DNA of 64,000 nt from JADJSS01 sp964490845 (GTDB lineage Bacteria > Bacteroidota > Bacteroidia > Chitinophagales > JADIYW01): NCBI GenBank assembly GCA_964490845.1, contig CAZBED010000003.1, positions 62,001-126,000 of the forward strand, given 5' to 3'. The notes beneath the pieces were generated by a model. The model was not told where the DNA came from and searched no databases. It saw nothing but the letters and a program-made list of their open reading frames with translations. Below are positions 53,931 to 61,256 of this stretch, one piece after another. Numbering within the stretch: position 1 is the stretch's first letter; each line of letters opens with the position of its first letter. Both the position numbers and the translations under genes were made by a program.

Positions 53931-54094
53931 CTCAGTCCCCTCTCTCAAGAAGCGATACACCTCCCTCAATCCCTCCTCAAGGAGGGAGACCGCAAGTGCA
54001 ATTCATTTCGTTACGGACTTTTTTATAAAAAGGTAATCCCTGCCAGATAAGCACTTTCCGCCTTCCCCTCCTCGGAGGGGACAAAGGGGTGGGT
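53931..54094. repeat. GC-rich palindromic repeat, copy B
   Basis: Contains CCCTCCTCAAGGAGGG, then ACCGCAAGTGCAATTCATTTCG, and ends CCCCTCCTCGGAGGGG ACAAAGGGGTGGGT, matching copy A at the same relative positions with scattered differences. Confidence 0.75.
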
Positions 54095-54121
54095 CAGACA
54101 GACAAACCAAGAAAGGTGCAA

Positions 54122-54277
54122 TAAAAAAGGCTGAACGTATCCCTTGTTTGTACAAAAAGAGGTTCAACCCGGTTTGCTCTCATTCCCACTCGCTATTCAA
54201 ACGAGCGGAGGAAACAAAGAGAGTAGTAGGATACCGTGATATTCCTTCTCGTGGAGGGAACATGCCCCCCAAACTCT
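54122..54277 (-). ncRNA. Candidate structured small RNA 1, unidentified class
   Basis: On the minus strand a TATCTTTG box (54283-54290) would start a transcript at about 54277. The RNA, about 155 nt, folds with GAGAGT (54273-54278) against ACTCTC (54219-54224), internal GGGGGG/CCCTCC-like and GGAATA/TATCC-like hairpins, a CTCG/CGAG hairpin, and a final stem GGTTGAAC (54162-54169) with GTTCAGCC (54129-54136), 8 bp including one U-G pair, followed by TTTTTT. I cannot match it to 6S, tmRNA, SRP or RNase P RNA. Promoter plus terminator support a real RNA gene; its identity is unknown. Confidence 0.45.
54129..54169 (-). terminator. Terminator of small RNA 1
   Basis: Stem of 8 bp between 54162-54169 and 54129-54136, followed on the minus strand by a run of six T (54123-54128). 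Confidence 0.6.
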
Positions 54278-54282
54278 CGATA

Positions 54283-54290
54283 CAAAGATA
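54283..54290 (-). promoter_or_regulatory. -7 promoter box TATCTTTG of small RNA 1
   Basis: Exact TAnnTTTG match on the minus strand, placed about 12 bp below the terminator of small RNA 2. Confidence 0.5.
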
Positions 54291-54304
54291 CATAATTCCG
54301 AAAA

Positions 54305-54419
54305 TAAAAAAGCGAAACTAAAAGTTTCGCTATGAAGTAAAATACTGTGCTGATACTTCGCAAAGGGTAAAACCCTCGCACTTTGGGATTGTGCATATCA
54401 TTGCTGACAGCGCTCGCTC
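54305..54419 (-). ncRNA. Candidate structured small RNA 2, unidentified class
   Basis: A TATCTTTG box on the minus strand at 54426-54433 would start a transcript near 54419, ending at the terminator at 54311-54331, giving about 115 nt. The RNA folds with CTGT against ACAG and TGATA against TATCA, enclosing AGGGT TTT ACCCT. No protein frame is visible. It lies in tandem with RNA 1, 15 bp or so upstream of it. Identity is unknown. Confidence 0.45.
54311..54331 (-). terminator. Terminator of small RNA 2
   Basis: Perfect 9-bp stem AGCGAAACT / AGTTTCGCT, 3-nt loop, followed on the minus strand by TTTTTATTTT. A textbook intrinsic terminator. Confidence 0.8.
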
Positions 54420-54425
54420 CTGGTA

Positions 54426-54433
54426 CAAAGATA
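54426..54433 (-). promoter_or_regulatory. -7 promoter box TATCTTTG of small RNA 2
   Basis: Exact TAnnTTTG on the minus strand; predicted start 5-7 nt below. Confidence 0.5.
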
Positions 54434-54470
54434 AACAAAAATCCTTATAACTTATTACTTTCCCCTTGCC

Positions 54471-54584
54471 GTTGTTGGTGTTTAGTTTGCGAAGTCCAGG
54501 CGGAGCAAAAGGTACCAACAACAATAATAATATACAGCGCAATATAGTTCGGATAGTGGTTTGTCGGTGAGTAACACCGACAAA
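54471..54584. repeat. Two strong hairpins in the gap before the R-M genes
   Basis: GTTGTTGGT (54471-54479) and ACCAACAAC (54514-54522) form a perfect 9-bp stem, and TTTGTCGGTG (54560-54569) with CACCGACAAA (54575-54584) a perfect 10-bp stem with a 5-nt loop. They sit between RNA 2 and the restriction-modification genes and mark a junction between core and acquired DNA. Confidence 0.65.
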
Positions 54585-54714
54585 GGCGAGGACAGGGGTG
54601 GTTTTGGGGGAAGAATATCAACAAAGGCAAACAATAACATCAGAGCTAAAACGAATTGGCAACAAAATTTACAAACTATGATGGAACCAACAGAGTTTTA
54701 TTAAATTTGTTGAC

Positions 54715-56316
54715 ATGACAGCTATTAAGGACATAAAACCATTCAATAATGAGTTACCAAGCCACTTTGCGGATAGAGTTGGACAGGTTTATGCTAGAAC
54801 TGTTACAAATCAACACAAGAAAGACAATGGGCAATTTTTTACCCCCACAGAAATTGCACATTTCATGGCAGGACTTGCAAAGCAAACAAAAACAAGCCTT
54901 AAAATACTTGACCCGGGTTGCGGCACAGCGATTCTTTCAATTTCGCTTATTGAAACACTTGTAAAACAGAATGCCAACATAAACGAAATTGAATTGCTTG
55001 TTTATGAAACTGACCAGAATATTCTACCATATACACAGGCTACACTTGATTATTTGGATAAATGGTTAAAACAATTCAATGTCAAGTTTATACCAACACT
55101 TGATACCAATGATTTTGTACTTGAAAATAAAGATTGTTTCGAGGAAAATCCAACACTATTTCCAGAACCTCAAAATGCTAAATTTGATATTGTAATATCA
55201 AATCCACCTTATTTCAAAATATCGAAAGAAGATAAAAGGGCTGTTGTTGCGAAGTCTATAGTTTGGGGACAGACCAATATTTATTCAATCTTTATGATGG
55301 TTGCAACAAAACTTTTAAATAAAGGGGGCGAACTTATTTTTATTACCCCAAGAAGTTTTGCTTCAGGAAATTATTTTAGAGCATTTAGAGAAGTCTTTTT
55401 TCGGGAAATTGAAATCCAACAAATACATTTATTTGGTTCAAGAACAGATACTTTCGACCGTGATAATGTATTGCAAGAAACATTGATATTAAAAGGGAAA
55501 AAGCAAAATAAGAATGGGCATTCTCCTTCTATTCTAGTCACTCATTCCAACGGAATTAAAGATATTGCACATTATACCCAAAAGCTTTACAAAACGGATG
55601 AACTGATAGATTTCAACTCAAAAGAAAAAATAATTCATTTGCCAACCAATGAAACAGATGATAACGTAATAAAACTATTTAAATCATGGACTGGAAATAT
55701 GCAACAATACGATATACATATTTCAACAGGACCAGTCGTTTCTTTTAGGGCTACTGAATACTTATTTGAGCAATACCAAAATGGAACTATTTTCTTAGTT
55801 CCGTTATATCAACTCATTAATACATCTAAAATGAGTTTTGATTGGCCTGTTGCCAAAAGAAATAAGCCTCAATACATCCAAAATTGTGAAGCAACTAGAT
55901 CACTTTTACTTCCAAATAAAAATTATATTTTCCTCCGTCGCTTTAGTGCGAAAGACGATAAAAGCAGGTTAGTTGCCTGTCCTTATTTTGCAGATATTTC
56001 TAAAACAGAATTTATTGGAGTAGAAAACCATTTGAATTACATTTATAGACGAAGAGGGCATCTTGAAAGAAATGAAATTTTAGGCCTTTCAGCCTTATTC
56101 AATAGCAGTTTATTTGATACATATTTTAGAACGTTTAATGGAAACATAAATGTAAGTGCAACAGAATTAAGAGAAATGCCATTGCCGCCAATTGAAGTCA
56201 TAAAAGAAATAGGCAATCGAATAATATTATTGAATGATTATTCACAAACTCAGGTCGATGATATTATAAATCAATATTTTGACTTAGAACATATTTTCGC
56301 TTATGAACAAAATTGA
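54715..56316 (+). CDS. PstI/BsuBI-type N6-adenine DNA methyltransferase
   Basis: The N-terminal HKKDNGQFFTPTEIAHFMAG, motif I ILDPGCGTAILSISL and the motif IV SNPPYFKIS are those of the N6-adenine gamma class that starts with a Q-F-F-T-P helicase-like block (Eco57I/PstI group). Length of 533 is typical. It overlaps the next gene by 14 bp, so the two are translationally coupled. Base use is AT-rich compared with uvrA, which points to transfer. By partner gene the recognition site is probably CTGCAG, where it would methylate the adenine (inference). Confidence 0.85.
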   Translation: MTAIKDIKPFNNELPSHFADRVGQVYARTVTNQHKKDNGQFFTPTEIAHFMAGLAKQTKTSLKILDPGCGTAILSISLIETLVKQNANINEIELLVYETDQNILPYTQATLDYLDKWLKQFNVKFIPTLDTNDFVLENKDCFEENPTLFPEPQNAKFDIVISNPPYFKISKEDKRAVVAKSIVWGQTNIYSIFMMVATKLLNKGGELIFITPRSFASGNYFRAFREVFFREIEIQQIHLFGSRTDTFDRDNVLQETLILKGKKQNKNGHSPSILVTHSNGIKDIAHYTQKLYKTDELIDFNSKEKIIHLPTNETDDNVIKLFKSWTGNMQQYDIHISTGPVVSFRATEYLFEQYQNGTIFLVPLYQLINTSKMSFDWPVAKRNKPQYIQNCEATRSLLLPNKNYIFLRRFSAKDDKSRLVACPYFADISKTEFIGVENHLNYIYRRRGHLERNEILGLSALFNSSLFDTYFRTFNGNINVSATELREMPLPPIEVIKEIGNRIILLNDYSQTQVDDIINQYFDLEHIFAYEQN

Positions 56317-57238
56317 AAATGCTAAAGAAATCCTTAAAGAATTAGGTTTGCCAACAGCACAGCAGAATGAAATATCTGCTTATACTTTATTGGCGCTTTG
56401 TGGAATTAAACCAAATAGCAAATGGAGTAATGCTACGAGGGAAAGTCAAAAAGTTTCAAAGGGCATTATGGCTTTTTGTAAAGATATTTACAAAAAAGAA
56501 TATGCCCCAAACACTCGTGAAACCTTTCGCCGTCAAGTACTTCATCAATTTGTTCAAGCGCGAATAGCTGATTACAATCCAGACAACCCATCACTTCCCG
56601 TTAATAGTCCAAATGCACATTACGCATTGACAGCCGAAGCCCTTGAAGCAATTAAAACTTATGGTACAAAAACATGGAAAGATGCGACTAAAAGATTTAA
56701 GTCAGAAGTTGGTGAACTTTCAAAACGCTACCTGAAAGAAAGAAAACAAAATCTAATTCCTGTAAAATTGAGCAATGGCAAAACACTTAAACTTTCAGCA
56801 GGCAAACACAATGTTGTTCAAGCTGCGATTATACAAGATTTTGCAGCACGTTTTGCTAATGAAAGTGAGATATTGTATTTAGGCGATACTGCAAACAAAG
56901 ATCTTTACGTTGATAAGAAAGTATTAAAAGAGATTGGCATTCCTATAACACAACACAGCAAGCTGCCAGACGTTGTTCTTTTTGACAAAAAGAGAGGTTG
57001 GTTATTTTTGATTGAAGCCGTTACATCACATGGTCCGGTTTCACCAAAACGAATTATTGAATTAGAAGAACTCCTGAAGGACTGTAAAGCAGGAAAGGTT
57101 TATGTTTCAGCATTTCCAGACTTTGCAGAGTTCAAAAAACATTCGACAAATATTGCATGGGAAACAGAAGTTTGGGTCGTTGACTTTCCAGAACACATGA
57201 TACACTTTAATGGTGATCGTTTTATGGGTCCACGATAG
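56303..57238 (+). CDS. PstI/BsuBI-type restriction endonuclease
   Basis: The 311-residue protein has LGLPTAQQNEISAYTLLALCGI at the N-terminus and, in the C-terminal half, KLPDVVLFDKKRGWLFLIEAVTSHGPVSPKRIIEL, where D/E-x-K-like residues form the nuclease site, and it ends FMGPR, which fits BsuBI/PstI endonucleases. These cut CTGCAG. It pairs with the upstream methyltransferase by a 14-bp overlap, a complete type II R-M system. CTGCAG sites do occur in neighbouring core genes, for example at 23891, so the site is not strictly avoided. Confidence 0.85.
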   Translation: MNKIENAKEILKELGLPTAQQNEISAYTLLALCGIKPNSKWSNATRESQKVSKGIMAFCKDIYKKEYAPNTRETFRRQVLHQFVQARIADYNPDNPSLPVNSPNAHYALTAEALEAIKTYGTKTWKDATKRFKSEVGELSKRYLKERKQNLIPVKLSNGKTLKLSAGKHNVVQAAIIQDFAARFANESEILYLGDTANKDLYVDKKVLKEIGIPITQHSKLPDVVLFDKKRGWLFLIEAVTSHGPVSPKRIIELEELLKDCKAGKVYVSAFPDFAEFKKHSTNIAWETEVWVVDFPEHMIHFNGDRFMGPR

Positions 57239-57266
57239 ATCTTATTTCACCTCCGAAGCTAAACGC

Positions 57267-57353
57267 ATGGAGTTCCTATTTGAACTCTATGGAAAATATA
57301 CAGCGGATTTGTTTACGAAGGAGAAGAAACCCAGGAAGACAAAACAGAGCTGA
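57267..57353 (+). other. Possible 3' remnant of a gene truncated at the R-M junction
   Basis: In this frame the 28-codon stretch starting with MEFLFELYGKYTADLF ends in TGA 57351-57353, and the frame is open upstream into the end of the restriction gene as RSYFTSEAKR. It looks more like protein sequence than noise and may be the tail of a gene cut off by insertion of the R-M genes. It is too short to assign. Confidence 0.3.
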
Positions 57354-57380
57354 AAAAATACTATCTGAATTGCTGAAAAA

Positions 57381-57761
57381 ATGATAGATAAACAAGGTAA
57401 GGAATATATAGAATGTGTAGTGGGCAATATCATTGGCGACCATTACTATGGCGAAAGTAAGGAAATCAGGAATGGCATCAAAAATTTCAGAGCAGGTGCA
57501 AAGGTTTATTGTGTCTTTATTTACGGCGGCATGGGTCATGAAAATATTGTTGTATTTGGCTTGCCACGGAAATCACGCCGCATGATAGAAATAGTAATCA
57601 GAACGGTATATGTAAAGAATTTTCGTGTGCAAAAAGTATATAACCCGAAAATTCTGGCGTTCCTTAAAAAACATATTGATTACATTGATTCATACGCGCA
57701 CTTTAGTTCACAGGAAGGCCTTGATTATTTGAATTCACAGAATATCGAGATAAAAAAATAA
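57381..57761 (+). CDS. Unknown 126-residue protein
   Basis: A soluble basic protein with no family I recognise. It has IGDHYYGESKEI, then a beta-rich block AGAKVYCVFIYGGMGHENIVVFGLPRKS and a helical C-terminus. AT/GC use is closer to the core genome than to the R-M pair. The gap to the next gene holds nothing evident apart from a promoter-like box for the small membrane protein. Confidence 0.5.
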   Translation: MIDKQGKEYIECVVGNIIGDHYYGESKEIRNGIKNFRAGAKVYCVFIYGGMGHENIVVFGLPRKSRRMIEIVIRTVYVKNFRVQKVYNPKILAFLKKHIDYIDSYAHFSSQEGLDYLNSQNIEIKK

Positions 57762-57865
57762 CCGCTCCTTTGTCTTTGCTGCTTTCAAGCAACAAGCCTC
57801 CATCAAATTTGAGGATATAACCTGAATTACACCGAGCTGCATTTGATAAATTAAAGACTTTAGTA

Positions 57866-57873
57866 TATTTTTG
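57866..57873 (+). promoter_or_regulatory. -7 promoter box TATTTTTG
   Basis: Matches TAnnTTTG and ends 4 nt before the ATG of a 50-codon ORF at 57878, again near-leaderless. Confidence 0.5.
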
Positions 57874-57877
57874 TACT

Positions 57878-58030
57878 ATGCAGGATATTCTGGTCTATAT
57901 CTTTGGATTTCTTTTTTTAGCTCTTTATGTGCTTACTGCAATCACTTTCCTTGTACTGTATATTGGAAGCTTCATGGAACAATGTGCCCGTATATGGAAA
58001 AATATTAAAGAAGGCATGCAAAAACCTTAA
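57878..58030 (+). CDS. Small 50-residue membrane protein
   Basis: ATG 57878 to TAA 58030 encodes about 30 hydrophobic residues (LVYIFGFLFLALYVLTAITFL region) followed by a short polar tail MEQCARIWKNIKEGMQKP. It has one long or two short transmembrane segments and no signal peptidase site. No family recognised. A TAnnTTTG box just ahead of it supports expression. It is too short for most gene callers. Confidence 0.5.
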   Translation: MQDILVYIFGFLFLALYVLTAITFLVLYIGSFMEQCARIWKNIKEGMQKP

Positions 58031-58122
58031 CTCCGGTTCTCACAATTTAACAGTGTACAATAACGTACCTACCTTGTAGCGAAGCAAAATTTCAACTTTT
58101 TGATTACGATAGAAAAAACAAT

Positions 58123-58392
58123 ATGGCAAAACAATCAGCGACCCAGCAGGAAACAGGCATACGGATTACATTTTCAGCGGAAATGGATGAAGGTACATCT
58201 GTAGCCTTACAGGATGCCTTCTTAGCGTACATAGAAAAGGAGGGTGTGTTGTTTGGCGGCGGAATGCACCCAACAAAAATTGAAGGCAGCGTTTACAGTG
58301 ACACCAAAACCGTAGAGGAGATAAAACAGGTAATAAGGGATTTTGTTGCCGATAAGCAATATGAATTGTTCTTTATAGACGTTCAGGCATAA
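58123..58392 (+). CDS. YggL-like small protein
   Basis: The 89-residue protein has ITFSAEMDEGTSVALQDAFLAYIEKEGVLFGGG and ends FFIDVQA, split across the chain. The D-x-G-T-S and L-x-F-G-G-G patterns recall YggL (DUF469), a 50S-ribosome-associated protein family, but the match is only partial and from memory. It is followed after 9 bp by an unknown gene, probably the same operon. Confidence 0.4.
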   Translation: MAKQSATQQETGIRITFSAEMDEGTSVALQDAFLAYIEKEGVLFGGGMHPTKIEGSVYSDTKTVEEIKQVIRDFVADKQYELFFIDVQA

Positions 58393-58401
58393 AAAGAAAA
58401 A

Positions 58402-58863
58402 ATGATGACTGCTGAAATCTCAGAAAAGGACAAGCAAGTGCTGGAATTTGTAAAATCAGAACTCCGCAGGTATGAGCATCAAAATGGCGTACTGATTTTT
58501 TTTGGCGTTGGCGCAAAAGATATGGTGAAGTTTATTGAACGTCCCGAAGCCTGCGGCAAATGGCCATTTGATTTTGTTTGTGAGATGATGGAAGCCATTA
58601 AAAAGATGCATGCTAAATTTATCATCCCGTATCCCGAAATTGAAGAACAAACCGAAGAAGACCGCGTGTTGGCAAAACTGCTGAAAAAACACGACCATAT
58701 TCCTAAAGGAATGGATGCCGCCTATATCATTACACAGGATGATTTAAAAGATATTGTTGCCTATATGGAAAGAAGGGAGGTGATAAAAGAATGGACGGCC
58801 TACTATCTTTCTGCCATCCAATACCGAACAAAACTGATAAAAGATTTTTTTCTAAAAGAATAA
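58402..58863 (+). CDS. Unknown 153-residue protein
   Basis: Helical, Lys/Glu-rich protein with QNGVLIFFGVGAKDMVKFIERPEACGKWPFDF (broken in two parts) and no signal peptide or membrane helix. No family recognised. It probably forms an operon with the upstream YggL-like gene (9-bp gap) and with a small frameshifted reading frame downstream. Confidence 0.55.
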   Translation: MMTAEISEKDKQVLEFVKSELRRYEHQNGVLIFFGVGAKDMVKFIERPEACGKWPFDFVCEMMEAIKKMHAKFIIPYPEIEEQTEEDRVLAKLLKKHDHIPKGMDAAYIITQDDLKDIVAYMERREVIKEWTAYYLSAIQYRTKLIKDFFLKE

Positions 58864-58867
58864 AGCC

Positions 58868-59013
58868 ATGGCAGTAGAAACAGAAGTGGTTTTTAGAGAA
58901 ATCCCGTTATCAAAAGAAATACAGAATACAGGGCATTATCCACCCCCAGCCTGACAAAGTGGCTTGCTGAACAAAATGGCCTGTATTTTGTAAATACTTG
59001 TACATACAATTAA
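58868..59013 (+). pseudogene. Frameshifted small gene at a C-run
   Basis: ATG 58868 starts MAVETEVVFREIPLSKEIQN..., but the frame ends at TGA 58952-58954, right after a run of five C (in TCCACCCCCAG). In another frame the sequence continues as SLTKWLAEQNGLYFVNTCTYN and stops at TAA 59011-59013. Joining the two gives a plausible 48-residue product. It is either a decayed gene or an indel in the homopolymer. Confidence 0.45.
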
Positions 59014-59029
59014 TGTCTAAACAACTATT

Positions 59030-60097
59030 ATGTCAAATCTATTACAACCCTTCAACAAACACGGCCTGCACCTCCAGAACAAGATGGTGATGGCGCCTAT
59101 GACGCGATCCAGAGCGATTGGCAATGTTCCTAATTACCTGATGGCAACCTATTACCGGCAAAGAGCCGGTGCGGGACTGATTATCACCGAAGGGGTTTCA
59201 CCTTCTCCGAACGGCGTCGGGTATGCTCGTATTCCCGGTATCTACAATACAGCACAAACAGAAGCATGGAAAAAGGTGACTGCCGCCGCACATTCCAGAG
59301 GAGCAAAGATTTTTATACAGCTGATGCACACCGGTAGGATAGGACATCCGGCTAATTTGCCGGAAGGTGCCAAAATGGTAGCCCCTTCTGCCATTGCTGC
59401 CGCAGGACAAATGTGGACGGACACGCAAGGCATGCAGGAACATCCTGTCCCTTCCGCTCTGACAACAGAGGAAGTGAAAGCCACCATCGGGGAGTTTGTA
59501 GCAGCTGCGAAAAATGCCATAGAAGCAGGATTTGACGGAGTGGAATTGCACGGAGCCAATGGATACCTGATTGAACAATTCATCCGTCCTTCCAGCAACC
59601 AGCGGACGGACGAATATGGCGATCCTGCAAAATTCGTACTCGAAGCGACTGCCGCCGTGGCAACTGCCATAGGTAAAGAAAAGGTAGGCATCCGCCTGTC
59701 GCCATACGGCGTATTCAACGATATGCCTTACGATGCCTCCTTGGACAGTCTGTATGAGAGCATATTTGAAGGATTAAATGAAATCGGGATTTTATACATC
59801 CACCTGGTAGACCACAGCAGCGGCGGTGCGCCCGAAGTACCTTTTTCCATTAAGGCAACTGCCAGAGAAAAATTCCGGCATATTCTGATCCTGAGCGGCG
59901 GATACGATAAAGAAAAGGCAGATGCAGACCTGGATAGCGGAAAGGCTGACTTGATTGCATTCGGCAAGCCCTTCATCTCCAATCCTGATTTAGTAGAACG
60001 ATTTACACACAATTATCCATTGGCGCCTGTTGATTTCAATACATTGTACACCGCTGATGAAGTTGGTTATACAGATTACCCCAATCATGACGCATAA
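59030..60097 (+). CDS. Old Yellow Enzyme-family NADH:flavin oxidoreductase
   Basis: TIM-barrel flavoprotein reducing activated alkenes. NKMVMAPMTRSRA with the FMN-binding and Thr/Ser site, RAGAGLIITEG, IQLMHTGRIGHP, VELHGANGYLIEQFIRPSSNQRTDEYG (substrate-binding H-G-A-N block) and LIAFGKPFISNPDLVERF are all typical of NemA/OYE. Length of 355 is normal. No signal peptide, so cytosolic. Substrate unknown. Confidence 0.93.
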   Translation: MSNLLQPFNKHGLHLQNKMVMAPMTRSRAIGNVPNYLMATYYRQRAGAGLIITEGVSPSPNGVGYARIPGIYNTAQTEAWKKVTAAAHSRGAKIFIQLMHTGRIGHPANLPEGAKMVAPSAIAAAGQMWTDTQGMQEHPVPSALTTEEVKATIGEFVAAAKNAIEAGFDGVELHGANGYLIEQFIRPSSNQRTDEYGDPAKFVLEATAAVATAIGKEKVGIRLSPYGVFNDMPYDASLDSLYESIFEGLNEIGILYIHLVDHSSGGAPEVPFSIKATAREKFRHILILSGGYDKEKADADLDSGKADLIAFGKPFISNPDLVERFTHNYPLAPVDFNTLYTADEVGYTDYPNHDA

Positions 60098-60381
60098 ATA
60101 TAAACTATACCGCGAGGAGTGCCTAACCGGTGCTCCTCGTTAAAGATTGTAAATACAAACGCCCCAATCTCCTTATTTTCATAAAACATAGCCTTCATAG
60201 AATCATTACCATCCAATGCGTCATTTATCACCCAATGGGTCATGACCCATTGGGTGGTTTTTCATGACCCATTGGGTGGTTTTGTAAGATATCTGGAAGT
60301 TTCTACACCATATTGTTCTTATCTTATGCTAAGTCAAGTTTGCTGATTTGCGGTTACTTTTAAGTAATCAAAAAACTGTAT
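60098..60381. other. Gap with a perfect palindrome and tandem units
   Basis: No gene is seen between the OYE gene and the broken hydrolase gene. The middle holds the palindrome and repeat described at 60230-60284. A regulatory region for one or both neighbours is a reasonable guess. Confidence 0.4.
60230..60284. repeat. 26-bp perfect palindrome followed by a tandem 22-bp unit
   Basis: ACCCAATGGGT CATG ACCCATTGGGT (60230-60255) is fully self-complementary. From 60241 a 22-bp unit beginning CATGACCCATTGGGTGG is then repeated directly at 60263-60284 with one end difference. Three copies of the CCCAATGGG-type half-site result, which fits a multi-site operator. Confidence 0.6.
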
Positions 60382-61245
60382 ATGACAGCACCGGCACCGG
60401 CATTAAAAGTTCGCAATGTACATTTCAACTTCGATTAGGTAACCAAACACTGGATATTAGGGAGTTCCATCGCCACGCATTTTGTAAACAGCATGCACGT
60501 CGTTTTCCCGGAAGGCGAGAAATTTTTCGTTCGGAGTGTCCGCCGTTTTTCCAAAGACATCAAAGATGAACAGCTCAAAAAAGAAATCAATAGTTTCTGC
60601 GGCCAGGAAGGAGTACATGCACGCGAGCATCAGCGGTTTTGGGAAGTAATGGAAGAACAAAATCTGAAACCGATGTGGTTTGCCAATTTTTTGAAAACTA
60701 CGGCATTCAGCGGAAGATACAGCTATGAAAATTTGAGCAGAAATGTACTCAACCGCATCCAGCCCAGACTGGGCGATAAGTTTGCATTATCGGTGACAAC
60801 CGCACTGGAGCATTACACCGCCATCATGGCGAACGCCTTATTTCATGAACCGATTGCGACCAATGACAATATCGCGCCGCAGATGCTGGAACTGCTGCAC
60901 TGGCACGCTTCCGAAGAAATCGAACACAAAGCGGTTTGTTTTGACGTACTGAAAGAGGTGGATGACAGTTATCTGTTACGCGTATCGGGCATGGGCCTGG
61001 CCACGGTATTGTTGTGGGGATATCTCGGCATCGGACAAATTTATTTCATCTCGCAGGATAAAGATAAAAGCATTGTTAAAATGCCCTTCGAAACCTATCT
61101 GCTGTTAAAGACCGTGGTATTCGGAGAGATTGGCAAAAATCTATCGAGACATTTACTGGAATATTTTAAAAGCGATTTTCATCCGGATAATATTGATGAC
61201 CGGTATCTGATTGAGCAGTTTTTCAAAGACAAGGCTTACGCCTGA
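60382..61245 (+). pseudogene. Predicted metal-dependent hydrolase with an in-frame TAG at codon 19
   Basis: From ATG 60382 the frame reads MTAPAPALKVRNVHFNFD, then TAG (60436-60438), then continues VTKHWILGSSIATHFVNSMHVVFPEGEKFFVRS without a break. HW..GS...TH.VN with FPEGEKFFVRSVR is the conserved N-terminus of the PF10118-type hydrolase family, so the family match spans the stop. Later blocks GQEGVHAREHQRFWEVMEE and ALEHYTAIMAN and WHASEEIEHKAVCFD carry the metal-binding Glu/His. The stop is likely a CAG-to-TAG type nonsense change (or a sequencing error). A shorter product from ATG 60493 would lack the first part of the domain. Confidence 0.65.
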
Positions 61246-61256
61246 CTTGTCACATT

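Noticed and set aside
54120..54440. 6S RNA, tmRNA, SRP or RNase P RNA as identity for the two small RNA candidates
   Set aside because: I looked for the long interrupted hairpin of 6S, the tag frame of tmRNA, the GGAA domain of SRP RNA and the conserved core of RNase P RNA and could not find any of them; so they are left unnamed.
54471..54522. Integron attC site
   Set aside because: The GTTGTTGGT/ACCAACAAC pair resembles R'/R'' ends loosely, but the spacing and the bulged bases of a true attC are not seen and no integrase is near.
60348..60569. 73-codon frame MRLLLSNQ... before the hydrolase
   Set aside because: It runs out of frame with the conserved hydrolase N-terminus; the family match in the other frame explains the DNA.
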